DNA from: Bifidobacterium sp. ESL0775
GTDB lineage: Bacteria; Actinomycetota; Actinomycetes; Actinomycetales; Bifidobacteriaceae
Direction of reading: 5' to 3'
NCBI RefSeq assembly: GCF_029395475.1
Contig: NZ_CP113917.1
Coordinates: forward strand, 1,364,001-1,428,000
Length of the DNA stretch: 64,000 nucleotides
Below the pieces are notes generated by a model. The model was given only the letters and a program-made list of their open reading frames with translations. It had not been told where the DNA came from and ran no database searches. How positions within the stretch are numbered: position 1 is the first letter of the stretch; each line of letters starts with the position of its first letter. The position numbers and the translations under genes are program-made. Below are positions 1 to 10,751 of the stretch, in pieces.

Positions 1-321
1 AATGCCAAGCTCTGGGTCGATGACTTGGTGCAACGCCTCACGCACGTCGGCGGCCGTAGCCCTGCCGATGTCGTTAAAAGAAGTCAACGGGATGCCGGTT
101 TCCTCATCCTTGACGGTGTTGCCTGCCGATTGCGCGGAATCATCGGCTGTATCAGCGTTCTGGGAACCCATTTCATCCTGCTTATCGAACTTATCAAGCG
201 AACCCACCGCAGCCGGGTTAGCAACGGCTGCCTCACCCTTCTCCTCGCTGCCAAGGGCCTTGACGGCCGAATCGAGAATCGAGGATTGCGGGGTCGGGAC
301 GAGATTGTCTTGGCTTTCCAT
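1..321 (-). CDS. DUF59/MIP18-family iron-sulfur assembly factor (SufT-like), partial
   Basis: The reading frame starts at ATG 321 behind a GGAGGC ribosome site and runs off the left edge in frame, so only 107 codons are visible. The first ~90 residues are acidic, Ala/Ser/Asp-rich and probably disordered. The last visible part (DVREALHQVIDPELGI) is the start of the DUF59 fold, whose conserved DPE motif is characteristic. DUF59 proteins help mature or transfer Fe-S clusters. Its place as last gene of the suf cluster, 250 bp beyond sufU, supports that role. The long N-terminal extension is longer than in minimal DUF59 proteins. The C-terminal half lies outside the window. Confidence 0.85.
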   Translation of the reverse strand, partial: MESQDNLVPTPQSSILDSAVKALGSEEKGEAAVANPAAVGSLDKFDKQDEMGSQNADTADDSAQSAGNTVKDEETGIPLTSFNDIGRATAADVREALHQVIDPELGI

Positions 322-506
322 GTTGCCTCCTGTTGCGGTGAACCAAAATTATTATGCCATGTATTCGTGCGCTTGACACAAGCGGATAGCGTAATCAAGC
401 CATCTGCCCGTTGTGCCACATATTCCTGGGCCGTTCTTTGCTGCTTATTTCCTGGACATTTGCGGATTAGCGTTGCGGTCATTGCATATCGACCGTCACT
501 ATCATC

Positions 507-527
507 ACTTATGTGTCGAACATAAGT
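507..527. promoter_or_regulatory. 8-bp dyad in the sufU to DUF59 gap
   Basis: ACTTATGT, a 5-base centre GTCGA, then ACATAAGT form a perfect inverted repeat in the 250-bp gap upstream of the DUF59 gene. A short repeat ATATCGACCG flanks it on both sides (near 485 and 548). It could be an operator or a weak hairpin; no T-tract follows, so a terminator is unlikely. Confidence 0.35.
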
Positions 528-571
528 CGATTGCTATCATGACGGCAATATATCGACCGACGATTCCCACG

Positions 572-1129
572 TTACTTATCCGCCGCCAAAGCCTTAGCCA
601 GCGAATCCTTCAAACCGGCCCAGCCGAGCAACGCGCATTTGATGCGCATAGGGTATTTCGAGACGCCTTGGAACACCACGGCATCGCCCAACGCCTCTTC
701 ATCGGCATCGTTATTGAGCCCAGCCCCGCGCGATTTCATCAGCTTTTGGAACACACCCTCGAGCTGCATGGCCTCGTCCACCGTCTTGCCATCGACCAGA
801 TCGACCATCATCGAAAGGCTCGCGGTGGAAATGGAGCAGCCGCTGCCGTCCCATACCAAGCGCTCGATCTTGTGTGGCTCGGATTCGGAGACCTCGACGT
901 GGACAGTCACTTGATCGCCGCAGGTTGGGTTGAATTGGTGGGACTCCCCCGGCGTGCAGTATTCGTGGCTGGCACGCACCGTCGTTTCGCCGGTATCGCT
1001 GCTGGCATTCGGTTCTTTCGTCACGTCCGCGGCGAAATGCTCTTTGCCATGCGGATGCTTCGACGCGTCAAGGATGACCTCCTGATACATCTGCTCGAGA
1101 TCGTCACCGCTCATACCAAAATCACTCAT
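572..1129 (-). CDS. sufU: SufU Fe-S scaffold / sulfur-transfer protein
   Basis: A 185-residue SufU protein. It accepts sulfur from SufS and passes it to the SufBCD scaffold. The conserved ligand set is present: Cys-Gly-Asp in NPTCGDQVTV, the second Cys in GSGCSIS and the third in RIKCALLGW. These bind zinc in characterised SufU proteins and align with the sulfur-accepting Cys. An insertion rich in Ser/Thr/Glu near residues 35-65 makes it longer than the usual ~145-150 residues. It starts 2 bases after the sufS stop, so translation is probably coupled. Confidence 0.93.
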   Translation of the reverse strand: MSDFGMSGDDLEQMYQEVILDASKHPHGKEHFAADVTKEPNASSDTGETTVRASHEYCTPGESHQFNPTCGDQVTVHVEVSESEPHKIERLVWDGSGCSISTASLSMMVDLVDGKTVDEAMQLEGVFQKLMKSRGAGLNNDADEEALGDAVVFQGVSKYPMRIKCALLGWAGLKDSLAKALAADK

Positions 1130-1131
1130 TG

Positions 1132-2406
1132 CTACACCTCAAAGAACGAACGGACCTTACCGGCCGTTTCGACTACTTGCTTGGCCTCCTCGACGGTATT
1201 GTACACGCCGGTCGAAGCGCGGGACGAGGCAAACAGACCAAAGTGACGGTGGACAGGCTGGGCGCAGTGATGGCCGACACGAACAGCGATGCCTTGCGCG
1301 TCAAAGAACTGTCCGACATCGTGGGGATGCACACCTTCGACATCAAACGACACCGTGCCGATACGATTCTTGTTCTCCAACGGCCCAAGTACGCGGAAAC
1401 CGGGGACATCATTCAACTTCAAAAGCTCTGCAGTAATGGTCTTCTCATGCGCTTCGACATTTTCCATGCCAATTTTGCGCATCCAGTCAGCGGCCACACC
1501 TGCGGCCACAACCTGTGCGACAGGCTGGGTCCCGGCCTCAAAACGGGCTGGCGGATCCATATACTCTGCAGGCTTGTCCATCCAAGCGAGCTCGACCATC
1601 GACCCGCCGAAACTGGCCGGTGGCAAGGCTTCCAGCAGTTCACGTTTGCCATACAAGAAGCCGACACCGGTGGGACCGTACATCTTGTGGGCGCTCCATG
1701 CGGCAAAGTCGACATCCATCTTATGGAAATCGATTTTCAGATGCGGCACGGACTGGCAGGCATCGAGGATGAAAATGGCCCCGACCTCGTGCGCCCGCTT
1801 GACGATGGGTGCAATGTCGGTGATCGCACCGGTGACATTGCTGATATGCGTGATGGCAACGATCTTGGTGCGATCCGTAATCACTTCATCGGCGGTATCA
1901 GAACGAATCCGCCCATCATCCGTCAGATCGAACCACTTCAGCGTGGCGCCAGTACGATAAGCCAATTCCTGGAACGGCAACAAGACAGAATGGTGCTCGG
2001 CCTTGGAGACAACGATTTCGTCCCCAGGCTTCAGCGCAAACCTCTTGGCCGCTTCCCCGCCACGCCCGAGCGAGGCATTGCCAAAGGCGGTAGCCAGCAA
2101 ATTCAGCCCTGCCGTGGCCCCAGCCGTAACGACAATCTCTTCCTGCCCCTCTTCAGCATTGGCACCAACCAACTTGGCAACTTTCGCCCGTGCTTCTTCA
2201 AAGGCAACAGTGCTACGCGCAGCCAATTCATGCGCCCCCCGATGCACCCCAGCATTGATGGTCTCATAAAATCGACTCTCGGCATCAATCACACCCTGCG
2301 GCTTCTGCGCCGTAGCCGCGGAGTCAAAGTACACCAGCGGACACCCATGGATCTCCTGCCCCAAAATAGGAAACTGCTCCCTAATCCCCAAAAAATCCAC
2401 CATCAT
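1132..2406 (-). CDS. sufS: SufS group II cysteine desulfurase
   Basis: A 424-residue PLP enzyme that releases sulfur from cysteine for Fe-S cluster assembly. The PLP lysine is K241 in SAHKMYGPTG. The PLP-stacking His lies in AEHHSVLLPFQ (about 137-146). The persulfide Cys is C381 in RVGHHCAQP; this short-loop RxGxxCAxP form is typical of group II (SufS) enzymes. Length is normal. It is followed at once by sufU, its sulfur acceptor. Two adjacent Met codons begin the ORF, so the start may be one codon downstream. Upstream lies a 451-bp gap filled with palindromic elements that separates it from sufC. Confidence 0.96.
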   Translation of the reverse strand: MMVDFLGIREQFPILGQEIHGCPLVYFDSAATAQKPQGVIDAESRFYETINAGVHRGAHELAARSTVAFEEARAKVAKLVGANAEEGQEEIVVTAGATAGLNLLATAFGNASLGRGGEAAKRFALKPGDEIVVSKAEHHSVLLPFQELAYRTGATLKWFDLTDDGRIRSDTADEVITDRTKIVAITHISNVTGAITDIAPIVKRAHEVGAIFILDACQSVPHLKIDFHKMDVDFAAWSAHKMYGPTGVGFLYGKRELLEALPPASFGGSMVELAWMDKPAEYMDPPARFEAGTQPVAQVVAAGVAADWMRKIGMENVEAHEKTITAELLKLNDVPGFRVLGPLENKNRIGTVSFDVEGVHPHDVGQFFDAQGIAVRVGHHCAQPVHRHFGLFASSRASTGVYNTVEEAKQVVETAGKVRSFFEV

Positions 2407-2447
2407 TGCCTCTTATCATCATTCGATTCTGTAAAGCTTCGACTCCC

Positions 2448-2537
2448 GTGGCGGGGAGGGATATACAATGTCCAACACGCTCCGGGCCGCTCAGGCCAAG
2501 TCTTTACGGTCTGACATCGCATATCCCTCCCCACCAC
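2448..2537 (-). repeat. Palindromic GGCC-core repeat, copy E1 (diverged)
   Basis: Arms 2448-2472 and 2513-2537 pair over 22 of 25 positions around a core containing GGCC, five bases and GGCC. All three arm differences are G-U wobbles on the minus-strand RNA, the strand of the suf operon. In element orientation the arm carries GGGATATGCGATG, shared with copy E4. The outer flanking motifs of the other copies are not clearly kept, so this copy looks the most diverged. Confidence 0.75.
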
Positions 2538-2648
2538 TATTAACGTTATCTAACTCAACATTAGTCAATAAACATCAACTAAGCAGAAGCATTTCGTAAC
2601 TGAAAAGATTACTCAGGTAAACTAAAACTGATTCAGGCGAAGCCTGCT

Positions 2649-2675
2649 GATTTTGACACTCGATGTGTCAAAATC
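2649..2675. terminator. 11-bp perfect hairpin, possible terminator or attenuator after sufC
   Basis: GATTTTGACAC, loop TCGAT, GTGTCAAAATC. The stem is palindromic with T/A-rich edges, so it could end transcription leaving sufC on the minus strand. No long T-run follows, which leaves this uncertain. Confidence 0.4.
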
Positions 2676-2720
2676 ATCCAAAGCCCTCCAAAAATAACCT
2701 GACCGCAAAACGCAACATAA

Positions 2721-2809
2721 GCGGATGGGAAGAGGATGTCATGTTGAGGAGTAAAGCTTGGCCTACCGGCCTTGAGGGTTCCGAAACATGACATCCTCTT
2801 CCCATCCGC
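2721..2809 (+). repeat. Palindromic GGCC-core repeat, copy E2
   Basis: Arms 2721-2745 and 2785-2809 are perfectly complementary over 25 bp. The centre holds CTTGGCC, TACC, GGCCTTGAG. The core is almost identical to that of copy E3 (reverse orientation), although the arms are unrelated. The left flank is ACATAAG (2715-2721) and the right flank is CGACCAACC directly after the right arm, as in copy E4. It lies in the sufC-sufS gap, divergent from E1. Confidence 0.85.
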
Positions 2810-2857
2810 GACCAACCGCAAAAAGCAAGTTACCTACGGAAACAAGCCAAGACTAAA

Positions 2858-3634
2858 CTAAGCTAACGCCGATTCCGTAGATCCCTCCGGCAGATACTGA
2901 TCATACCCAGTCTCTTCGAGTTCATCAGCCAGCTCGGGTCCCCCAGTCTTGACAAACCGTCCCCCCGCAAACACATGCACAATATCCGGCTTGATATACT
3001 TCAAAATGCGCGTGTAATGCGTGATGAGCATGATCCCGAGTCCAGTGTTCTCCTTGGCGCGATTGACGCCTTCGGAGACGATACGCAATGCATCCACATC
3101 GAGCCCTGAATCGGTCTCGTCCATGATGGCGAACTTCGGCTTCAAGAGCTCGAGCTGCAGCACTTCGGCGCGCTTCTTTTCGCCGCCGGAGAAGCCTTCG
3201 TTGACGGAACGCGAGGCGAACTTCTTGTCCATCCTGAGGTTCTTCATGGCGTCCTGCAGTTCCTTGGTCCAGGTGCGGATGGCCGGGGCTTTGCCGTCGA
3301 TTTCGGTCTTGGCGGTGCGCAGGAAGTTGGTCATCGAAACGCCCGGCACCTCGACGGGATACTGCATGGCTAGGAACAGACCGGCCTTCGCGCGCTCGTT
3401 GGCGGTCATCTTCAGCAGATCCTTGCCGTCAAGCAACGCCTCACCAGAGTCGACGAAGTACTTCGGATGGCCGGCCAGCGTGTAGGCCAGCGTGGACTTG
3501 CCGCTTCCGTTGGGGCCCATGATGGCATGGGTCTCGCCGGAGTTGACGGTCAAGGTCGCGCCTTTCAAGATCTGCTTGCGGCCTTCCTTGGTCTCCACCG
3601 ATGCGTAGAGATCCTTGATTTCCAATGTTGACAT
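2858..3634 (-). CDS. sufC: SufC ABC-type ATPase of the SufBCD complex
   Basis: A 258-residue cytosolic ABC ATPase that drives Fe-S cluster assembly on SufBD. Walker A is GPNGSGKST (40-48), the signature is FSGGEKKRAE (about 148-157), and Walker B with the catalytic Glu is in FAIMDETDSGLD (168-179). The characteristic SufC features are the DETDSGLD stretch and the lack of any membrane domain. It is last of the sufB-D-C block and its start overlaps the sufD stop. A 451-bp hairpin-rich gap follows. Confidence 0.97.
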   Translation of the reverse strand: MSTLEIKDLYASVETKEGRKQILKGATLTVNSGETHAIMGPNGSGKSTLAYTLAGHPKYFVDSGEALLDGKDLLKMTANERAKAGLFLAMQYPVEVPGVSMTNFLRTAKTEIDGKAPAIRTWTKELQDAMKNLRMDKKFASRSVNEGFSGGEKKRAEVLQLELLKPKFAIMDETDSGLDVDALRIVSEGVNRAKENTGLGIMLITHYTRILKYIKPDIVHVFAGGRFVKTGGPELADELEETGYDQYLPEGSTESALA

Positions 3635-4857
3635 TACTTATCCTCCAATACCGCTTGCATGTCGGCGCTTTCACCGCGCGCGAGCCTGCGGTCAATGACA
3701 TTCATAAGGTGTTCGGCGATGCTGGGCACGCCGATTTGTTCGATCAGGTCGGCGAAGAATCCACGGACCACGAGCTTGCGGGCCTCGGATTCGGTGATGC
3801 CGCGCGACTGCAGGTAGAAGAGCTCCTCGTCGTCGAAATGGCCGACGGAGCTGGCATGGCCGGCGCCGATGATGTTGCCGTTCTCAATCTCAAGGTTGGG
3901 CTCGGAATCGGCCACCGGTCCGGGGGTCAGCACGAGGTTGCGGTTGAGCTCGTAGGAGTCGGTGTTCGGCGCCTGCGGCTGGATCAGCGCGTTGCCGACC
4001 CAGGTCGAATGTGCGTCCTTGCCGTCAAGCGCTCCCTTGTAGACCACGCGGGACTTGCACTCCGGGTAGTTGTGGACCACCATCGTGCGGTGCTCCAGGT
4101 GCTGGCCGGCCTCGGCGAAGTAGATGCCGAGCATGTTGAGGTCGCCTTTCGGCCCACCGAATTCCTGGTCCATGCGCAGACGCACGATGTCGCCGCCGAG
4201 CGTGACCACGGCGTGGCGCAACGAGGCGTTGTCGCCGACATGGATGCGCTGATTGCCCACATGCTTGGAACCCTTGTCCCACTCCTGCACGAAGGTCGTG
4301 GAGACGTGGGAATCCTTGCCGGTGATGATTTCCACACCCTCGGCGAGACGGGCCAAGCCCTGATGCCGCACGACGATATCACCGTGCGTCCGGTCAGCGA
4401 CTTGCAGGACCAGGTGCAGCGAGTCAAGATCGCTACCGTGCCCTTCGACCTCAATCAAAACCGGCTGATCGAGTTCGCCGGAAACGGAGACAACAACGGT
4501 CTTGCTGCCGCTGTTCCACTCGACGGCCGAGACGCGGTCGTTCGGCTTCATCACAGAGCCGGAAGGCGCTTCACTACGATCGATAACCGATGTGGTCACT
4601 TTCGCGTCGTCAATCGGCGTACCATCGATATTGCTGACACTCACCTTGGTCTCACCGCTGGGGTTGAAGACGTTGAAGAACTCCTCGATGCGCTCGAGAG
4701 GCGTATAGCGCCAATCCTCCTGCTTACGCGTCGGCATCTTGAAATCCTCGACCTCAAACGAGCGACGCTCATTGTCGGCGCTGGACGGCATGGCTGCCGG
4801 CATCGCGTAGGGATTGTTGGGATCCGCCACTGGGATATTCACTTCTTTTTCGGCCAT
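3634..4857 (-). CDS. sufD: SufD, Fe-S cluster assembly scaffold subunit
   Basis: A 407-residue SufD protein. The C-terminal beta-helix region is recognisable (GKDAHSTWVGNALIQPQ, SEPNLEIENGNIIGAGHASS, then DDEELFYLQSRGI). The last stretch is shared with SufB and contacts SufC. SufD pairs with SufB to form the scaffold on which SufC acts. It lies 3 bp from sufB and overlaps sufC by the stop/start, so the three subunits are translated together. The N-terminal ~90 residues are variable, as is normal for SufD. Confidence 0.95.
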   Translation of the reverse strand: MAEKEVNIPVADPNNPYAMPAAMPSSADNERRSFEVEDFKMPTRKQEDWRYTPLERIEEFFNVFNPSGETKVSVSNIDGTPIDDAKVTTSVIDRSEAPSGSVMKPNDRVSAVEWNSGSKTVVVSVSGELDQPVLIEVEGHGSDLDSLHLVLQVADRTHGDIVVRHQGLARLAEGVEIITGKDSHVSTTFVQEWDKGSKHVGNQRIHVGDNASLRHAVVTLGGDIVRLRMDQEFGGPKGDLNMLGIYFAEAGQHLEHRTMVVHNYPECKSRVVYKGALDGKDAHSTWVGNALIQPQAPNTDSYELNRNLVLTPGPVADSEPNLEIENGNIIGAGHASSVGHFDDEELFYLQSRGITESEARKLVVRGFFADLIEQIGVPSIAEHLMNVIDRRLARGESADMQAVLEDK

Positions 4858-4860
4858 CGA

Positions 4861-6357
4861 TCAGCCCACCGATCCTTCCATTTGCAACTCGACAAGCCTG
4901 TTGAGCTCCAGCGCGTATTCCATCGGAAGCTCGCGGCTGATCGGCTCGACGAAGCCGCGTACGATCATGCCCATGGCTTCCTTCTCCTCCAGCCCGCGGC
5001 TCATCAGGTAGAAGAGCTGATCCTCGGAGACCTTGGAAACGGTCGCCTCGTGCGCCATCGTCACGTCGTCCTCGCGGATATCGACGTGCGGATAGGTGTC
5101 GGAACGCGAGTAGTCATCGACCAACAACGTGTCGCAGACCACCGAAGAGCTCGAGCCCTTGGCCCCGTCGATCACCTTGACCAGGCCACGATAGGCGCAA
5201 CGTCCGCCGCCACGCGAAATCGACTTGGCAACGATAGTGGAGCTGGTGTGCGGCGCGAGATGGATCATCTTGGCGCCGGTGTCCTGGTACTGTCCCTTGC
5301 CGGCGAAGCTCAGCGACATGGTGGACGCCTTCGCGTACGGTTCGGCCAGGATGCAGGACGGGTACTTCATGCTCGCCTTGGAACCGATGTTGCCATCGAC
5401 CCATTCCATGGTGCCGCCCTCTTTGACGTAGGCGCGCTGGGTGACCAGGTTGTAGACGTTGTTCGACCAGTTCTGCACCGTCGTATAGCGCACGCGGGCG
5501 TTCTTGCCGACGATGATCTCGACGTTGGCCGCGTGCAGCGAGTCCGTCGCATAGATCGGGGCCGTGCAGCCCTCGACATAGTGGACGTAGGAGCCTTCCT
5601 CGGCGATGATCAGCGTGCGTTCGAACTGGCCCATGTTCGGCGTGTTGATGCGGAAGTAGGCCTGCAGCGGGATGTCAACGTGGACGCCCTTGGGGACGTA
5701 GACGAACGAGCCGCCGGACCACGCCGCCGTGTTGAGCGCCGCGAATTTGTTGTCATCGTAAGGAATGACGGTGGCGAAATATTTCTTGACCAAATCGGGG
5801 TACTCGCGCAACGCGGTATCCGTATCGGTGAAGATCACGCCTTCCTTTTTCAAGTCCTCCTGAATGGAGTTGTAGATAACCTCGGACTCGTACTGTGCGG
5901 CGACGCCGGAGACCAGACGCTTCTTCTCGGCATCGGGAATGCCCAGCTTGTCGTAGGTGGTACGGATGTCCGTAGGCAGGTCTTCCCAGCTTTTGGCCGG
6001 CTTATCAATCGGCTTTACATAGTACTTGAAATCATCGGCATCGAAATCGGAGAGGTCCACACCCCACTTCGGCATGGGCTTTTCGATGAAGGCTCGATAA
6101 CCCTTGAGACGCATGTCGAGCATCCACTGCGGTTCGCCTTTGTCAGCAGAAATGGCGCGGACGACGTTCTCGTCAATGCCCTTCTTCGCGGCCTCGCCAG
6201 CCGCATCGGAATCGTGCCAGCCATAGTTGTACTCGCCGAATTCCTGGATGATCTCGTCATCCTTTTTGATCTTATCCTCGTTGACACGTTCGCGATCAGC
6301 CACATACTGGCTCATCTCCGTATCAGACGCGGCGTTTGGTGTTGGTTTTTCTGCCAC
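4861..6357 (-). CDS. sufB: SufB, Fe-S cluster assembly scaffold subunit
   Basis: A ~498-residue SufB protein. Family landmarks are [14 protein letters not shown], the stretch [26 protein letters not shown] and the C-terminal [17 protein letters not shown]. It forms the cluster-assembling scaffold with SufD and SufC. The GTG at 6357 is preferred as start because GGGAGG lies 6-8 bases upstream. An in-frame ATG at 6390 would add 11 residues but has no ribosome site and overlaps that Shine-Dalgarno sequence. It is first gene of the suf operon; no sufR- or iscR-like regulator gene adjoins it. Confidence 0.95.
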   Translation of the reverse strand: MAEKPTPNAASDTEMSQYVADRERVNEDKIKKDDEIIQEFGEYNYGWHDSDAAGEAAKKGIDENVVRAISADKGEPQWMLDMRLKGYRAFIEKPMPKWGVDLSDFDADDFKYYVKPIDKPAKSWEDLPTDIRTTYDKLGIPDAEKKRLVSGVAAQYESEVIYNSIQEDLKKEGVIFTDTDTALREYPDLVKKYFATVIPYDDNKFAALNTAAWSGGSFVYVPKGVHVDIPLQAYFRINTPNMGQFERTLIIAEEGSYVHYVEGCTAPIYATDSLHAANVEIIVGKNARVRYTTVQNWSNNVYNLVTQRAYVKEGGTMEWVDGNIGSKASMKYPSCILAEPYAKASTMSLSFAGKGQYQDTGAKMIHLAPHTSSTIVAKSISRGGGRCAYRGLVKVIDGAKGSSSSVVCDTLLVDDYSRSDTYPHVDIREDDVTMAHEATVSKVSEDQLFYLMSRGLEEKEAMGMIVRGFVEPISRELPMEYALELNRLVELQMEGSVG

Positions 6358-6681
6358 CGTACGCTGCCTCCCATCATTGACTACACTCAATATAAACCTA
6401 ACAGAATCGGACTTTTATTACTAGGGTTGCGCAGAAAACAACGCTGACAATGAAAGTGATTTAATTCACAAGCGTTCCGTATGCGCTTGATTCTACGATT
6501 TTCCCAATTTTGTCAGTGACCTGTTGTCGTTTACTTGTGATTCTTTTGTCGCTTCAAACAACCCAAAACGTATAGCAGAAGACCCCACCGAAGCAGGGTC
6601 TTCTTACATTCGATTTCACAGCTTCGAAAGCGCATCACCGATTAACGGTGATGCCACAACAATCACGCTGCTAGCAACTGG
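6358..6681. other. pyrG-sufB intergenic region
   Basis: About 320 bases without a gene. It carries the pyrG terminator (6577-6604) and must hold the suf promoter. TATATT at about 6391-6396 on the minus strand is a plausible -10 for sufB, but I cannot assign a convincing -35. Confidence 0.5.
6577..6604 (-). terminator. Terminator of pyrG
   Basis: AGAAGACCC and GGGTCTTCT pair perfectly over 9 bp around a 10-base loop, 78 bases after the pyrG stop on the minus strand. The T-rich tail is short. Confidence 0.65.
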
Positions 6682-8367
<1,686 letters not shown>

Positions 8368-8410
8368 GGAACTTCAGCCTATCATTCGCTATTGACTCGG
8401 CGTGTTCGTA

Positions 8411-8441
8411 GGCGGGAGCAGAGAAACGGATTTCTCCCGCC
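8411..8441 (-). terminator. Hairpin after aroQ
   Basis: GGCGGGAG and CTCCCGCC pair, with an inner AGAAA/TTTCT extension, 25 bases beyond the aroQ stop and upstream of pyrG. The T-tract is poor on the minus strand, so termination is likely but not certain. Confidence 0.5.
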
Positions 8442-8465
8442 GGTTTCACTGCGTCTTTTTCGTAT

Positions 8466-8912
8466 TTATTGCGCCAACAAATGGGCCACGGCGTCGAGGG
8501 CCAGCTTGTAGCCGTAGAAGCCCATTCCGGTGATGGTGCCGGTGGCCACTGGGCTGATGACGCTGTGCTTGCGGAACGAATCGCGCGATGACGGGTTGGA
8601 GATGTGCACCTCCATCAGCGGCAGGCCGGCGTCCGTGACCATTTTGGAGGCGTCGGAAAGGCCGTAGCTGTAATGGGTGAAGGCGGCGGGGTTCATCACC
8701 ACTGGGGTCTGCTCGTCAACGGCCTGATGCATCCAGCCGATGACCTCGGCCTCGTCGTCGGACTGTCGCACCTCAACCTCGAGGCCAAGCGCCTCGCCCC
8801 ACTCGGCGCAGTCCTTACGCAGGGTTTTGAGGTCCTGATGGCCGTACACGTCCGGTTCACGTACTCCCAGACGCCCGAGATTCGGCCCGTTGACGACGAT
8901 TACCTTGGTCAT
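8466..8912 (-). CDS. aroQ: Type II 3-dehydroquinate dehydratase
   Basis: A 148-residue AroQ-type dehydroquinase, third step of the shikimate pathway. Motifs are NGPNLGRLGVREPDVYG with the catalytic region near residues 8-24, NPAAFTHYSYGLSDA, and EVHISNPSSRDSFR with the catalytic His. The usual NLNLLG of the family reads NLGRLG here. AAAAGGACAAACAAATG gives a ribosome site at the start. It follows aroKB and aroC on the same strand, so the pathway genes form one cluster. Confidence 0.95.
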   Translation of the reverse strand: MTKVIVVNGPNLGRLGVREPDVYGHQDLKTLRKDCAEWGEALGLEVEVRQSDDEAEVIGWMHQAVDEQTPVVMNPAAFTHYSYGLSDASKMVTDAGLPLMEVHISNPSSRDSFRKHSVISPVATGTITGMGFYGYKLALDAVAHLLAQ

Positions 8913-9031
8913 TTGTTTGTCCTTTTATTGGGTTTGTTTGAATTGTTCCCAGCACAAGTCGCTTAATAGTTTTTAAGGAACCTTGGTATTGCGCCAATCC
9001 TTAAAACCTATCCACCGACTTGTGCGATCGC

Positions 9032-10657
9032 TCAACTACGAATGCGCTTGAACGCCTCCACCAACGCATCCATCGGCGGATCTTCGAGGTGCATCGGATG
9101 GCCGTCACTGTCCAGGATGACGAACCGCAACGTGTTGCCGCGCGCCTTCTTGTCCTTGTGCATCAGCGCGAGCACCGAATCCCAATCGCCGCCGTTCCAG
9201 GAAATCGGCAGGCCAAGGGAGGAGAAAATCGAACGATGCAGATTGACGGTCTCCTGGTCAAGATGACCGAGAATATGGGAAAGCTCAGCGGCATAGACGC
9301 AACCGACGGCGACCGCGTTGCCGTGACGCCAACGGAAATTCTCGAGTTTCTCGATGGCGTGGGCGAGCGTGTGCCCGTAGTTGAGGAACTCGCGCAGACC
9401 GGCCTCCTTCAGATCACTGGAGACGTGATAGGCCTTGACACGGACAGTGCGTTCGATGAGTTCGGCGACCACGTCCTCAAGCGGCGAGCCGAGGAAATCG
9501 TCACCATTGAAGTTCTTGAGCTCGTCTGCATGCTCTTGGAGGATGTCAAGGATCTTGGTGTCGCGGATGAACCCGGACTTGGTGACCTCCCCGAGCCCTT
9601 CGATAAAAATATCCTGCGGCAATGTCTTGAGCGTCCGCAGGTCGGCAAGCACACCCGCCGGCGTGTAGAACGAGCCGACCAGGTTCTTGCCCTCGTCGGT
9701 GTTGATGCCGGTCTTGCCGCCGGTCGAGGCGTCGACCATCGCCAGCAGCGAGGTCGGGCAGTTGACGTAGCGGATGCCGCGCATCCAGGTGGCCGCGATG
9801 AAGCCGGCGAGATCGGTCGCGGCTCCCCCACCAAGGCCGACGATGGCGTCGGAACGGGTGAAACCAATCTCCCCGAGCCGCTTCCAAATGGTTTTGGCCA
9901 CGTCGATGGTCTTGCCTTTTTCCGCGTCGGGAATGACCATGTCATACACTTCATAACCAGCCTGGCGCAACAGGGCACGGGCCTGGTCGGAGTGGCGTTG
10001 CACCGGTTGGGTATGGATCAGCGCGACACGCAGCACGTCCGTGCCGATCATTTCGGGCAGACGGTTCAACGTGCCTTCCCCGATGCAGACGTCGTAGGGC
10101 TCGATGCCCGAACCGGTGACATGGACGATGCGTTCCTGGATCATATTGCTCAGCTTCCTTGCCGCCACGCGCGGCGTCGAACCATGGGTGTGTACATGCA
10201 GATTGGAGATCTCGCGGAAAACGGGATCGCGCTCCTCGTAAAGTTTCAGCCAGCGTTTGTTGGCGTCGCCATTGAGCATCGGCCGGTTGCCGCTGCGCGA
10301 GGCGCGTTGCATGGCCTCGTGTTTGTCGGCTTCCAGATAGACCAGTTTGCCGCCCTCGGCGATGTAATCCGCCAGCGCCTCTCGCGTCGATTCCGTCATC
10401 GGGGCACCGCCGCCAAGTGCGAGCAGACCATCGAACGAGACCAGCAAGTCCGCGATGACCTCGGCCTCCAGCTTGCGGAACGCAGGTTCCCCGTATTTCT
10501 CGAAATACCGGGGAATCTTCATGCCCGCTTCCTGCTCGATCTCGATATCCGCATCGGCGAAATCGACATCGAGCATCTGCGCCGCCTCGCGCCCCACGCG
10601 CGTCTTGCCGGCACCGGGCATCCCGATGACGACGGCAAGCGGACGATGACCACTCAT
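9032..10657 (-). CDS. aroKB: Bifunctional shikimate kinase / 3-dehydroquinate synthase
   Basis: A fused two-domain enzyme of ~541 residues. The N-terminal ~175 residues are shikimate kinase, with P-loop GMPGAGKT (12-19), DADIEIEQ and the lid GNRPML. From about residue 185 the rest is 3-dehydroquinate synthase, with [39 protein letters not shown] and [12 protein letters not shown] containing metal-binding His. It thus carries steps 2 and 5 of the shikimate pathway. The ATG at 10657 is preferred (AAGGTG upstream). In-frame GTG 10723 and ATGs between lack ribosome sites. Its neighbours aroC and aroQ are co-oriented. Confidence 0.95.
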   Translation of the reverse strand: MSGHRPLAVVIGMPGAGKTRVGREAAQMLDVDFADADIEIEQEAGMKIPRYFEKYGEPAFRKLEAEVIADLLVSFDGLLALGGGAPMTESTREALADYIAEGGKLVYLEADKHEAMQRASRSGNRPMLNGDANKRWLKLYEERDPVFREISNLHVHTHGSTPRVAARKLSNMIQERIVHVTGSGIEPYDVCIGEGTLNRLPEMIGTDVLRVALIHTQPVQRHSDQARALLRQAGYEVYDMVIPDAEKGKTIDVAKTIWKRLGEIGFTRSDAIVGLGGGAATDLAGFIAATWMRGIRYVNCPTSLLAMVDASTGGKTGINTDEGKNLVGSFYTPAGVLADLRTLKTLPQDIFIEGLGEVTKSGFIRDTKILDILQEHADELKNFNGDDFLGSPLEDVVAELIERTVRVKAYHVSSDLKEAGLREFLNYGHTLAHAIEKLENFRWRHGNAVAVGCVYAAELSHILGHLDQETVNLHRSIFSSLGLPISWNGGDWDSVLALMHKDKKARGNTLRFVILDSDGHPMHLEDPPMDALVEAFKRIRS

Positions 10658-10751
10658 GATCGTTGCACCTTGTCTTTCCTTATCAAGCATTTTTTCTATT
10701 TTGTCAGGTTCCATCCCAGCCACTCAAATTCGCAGTATCGCAAAGCGCCGA

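Larger units (their letters stand above)
2407..2857. other. sufC-sufS gap filled with hairpins
   Basis: No protein gene is supported in these 451 bases. The gap holds copies E1 and E2 of the palindromic family in divergent arrangement. Between them are two further small hairpins: CAGGC-GAA-GCCTG near 2634 and a perfect 11-bp stem at 2649-2675. It interrupts an operon that is usually tight, so sufBDC and sufSU may be differently transcribed or processed here. Confidence 0.7.

Noticed and set aside
3625..6447. 940-codon ORF antisense to sufD and sufB
   Set aside because: Composition follows the mirrored codons of sufBD (His/Asp/Val/Arg-rich), no ribosome site, and both suf genes are clearly real. 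It is an open antisense frame of GC-rich DNA.
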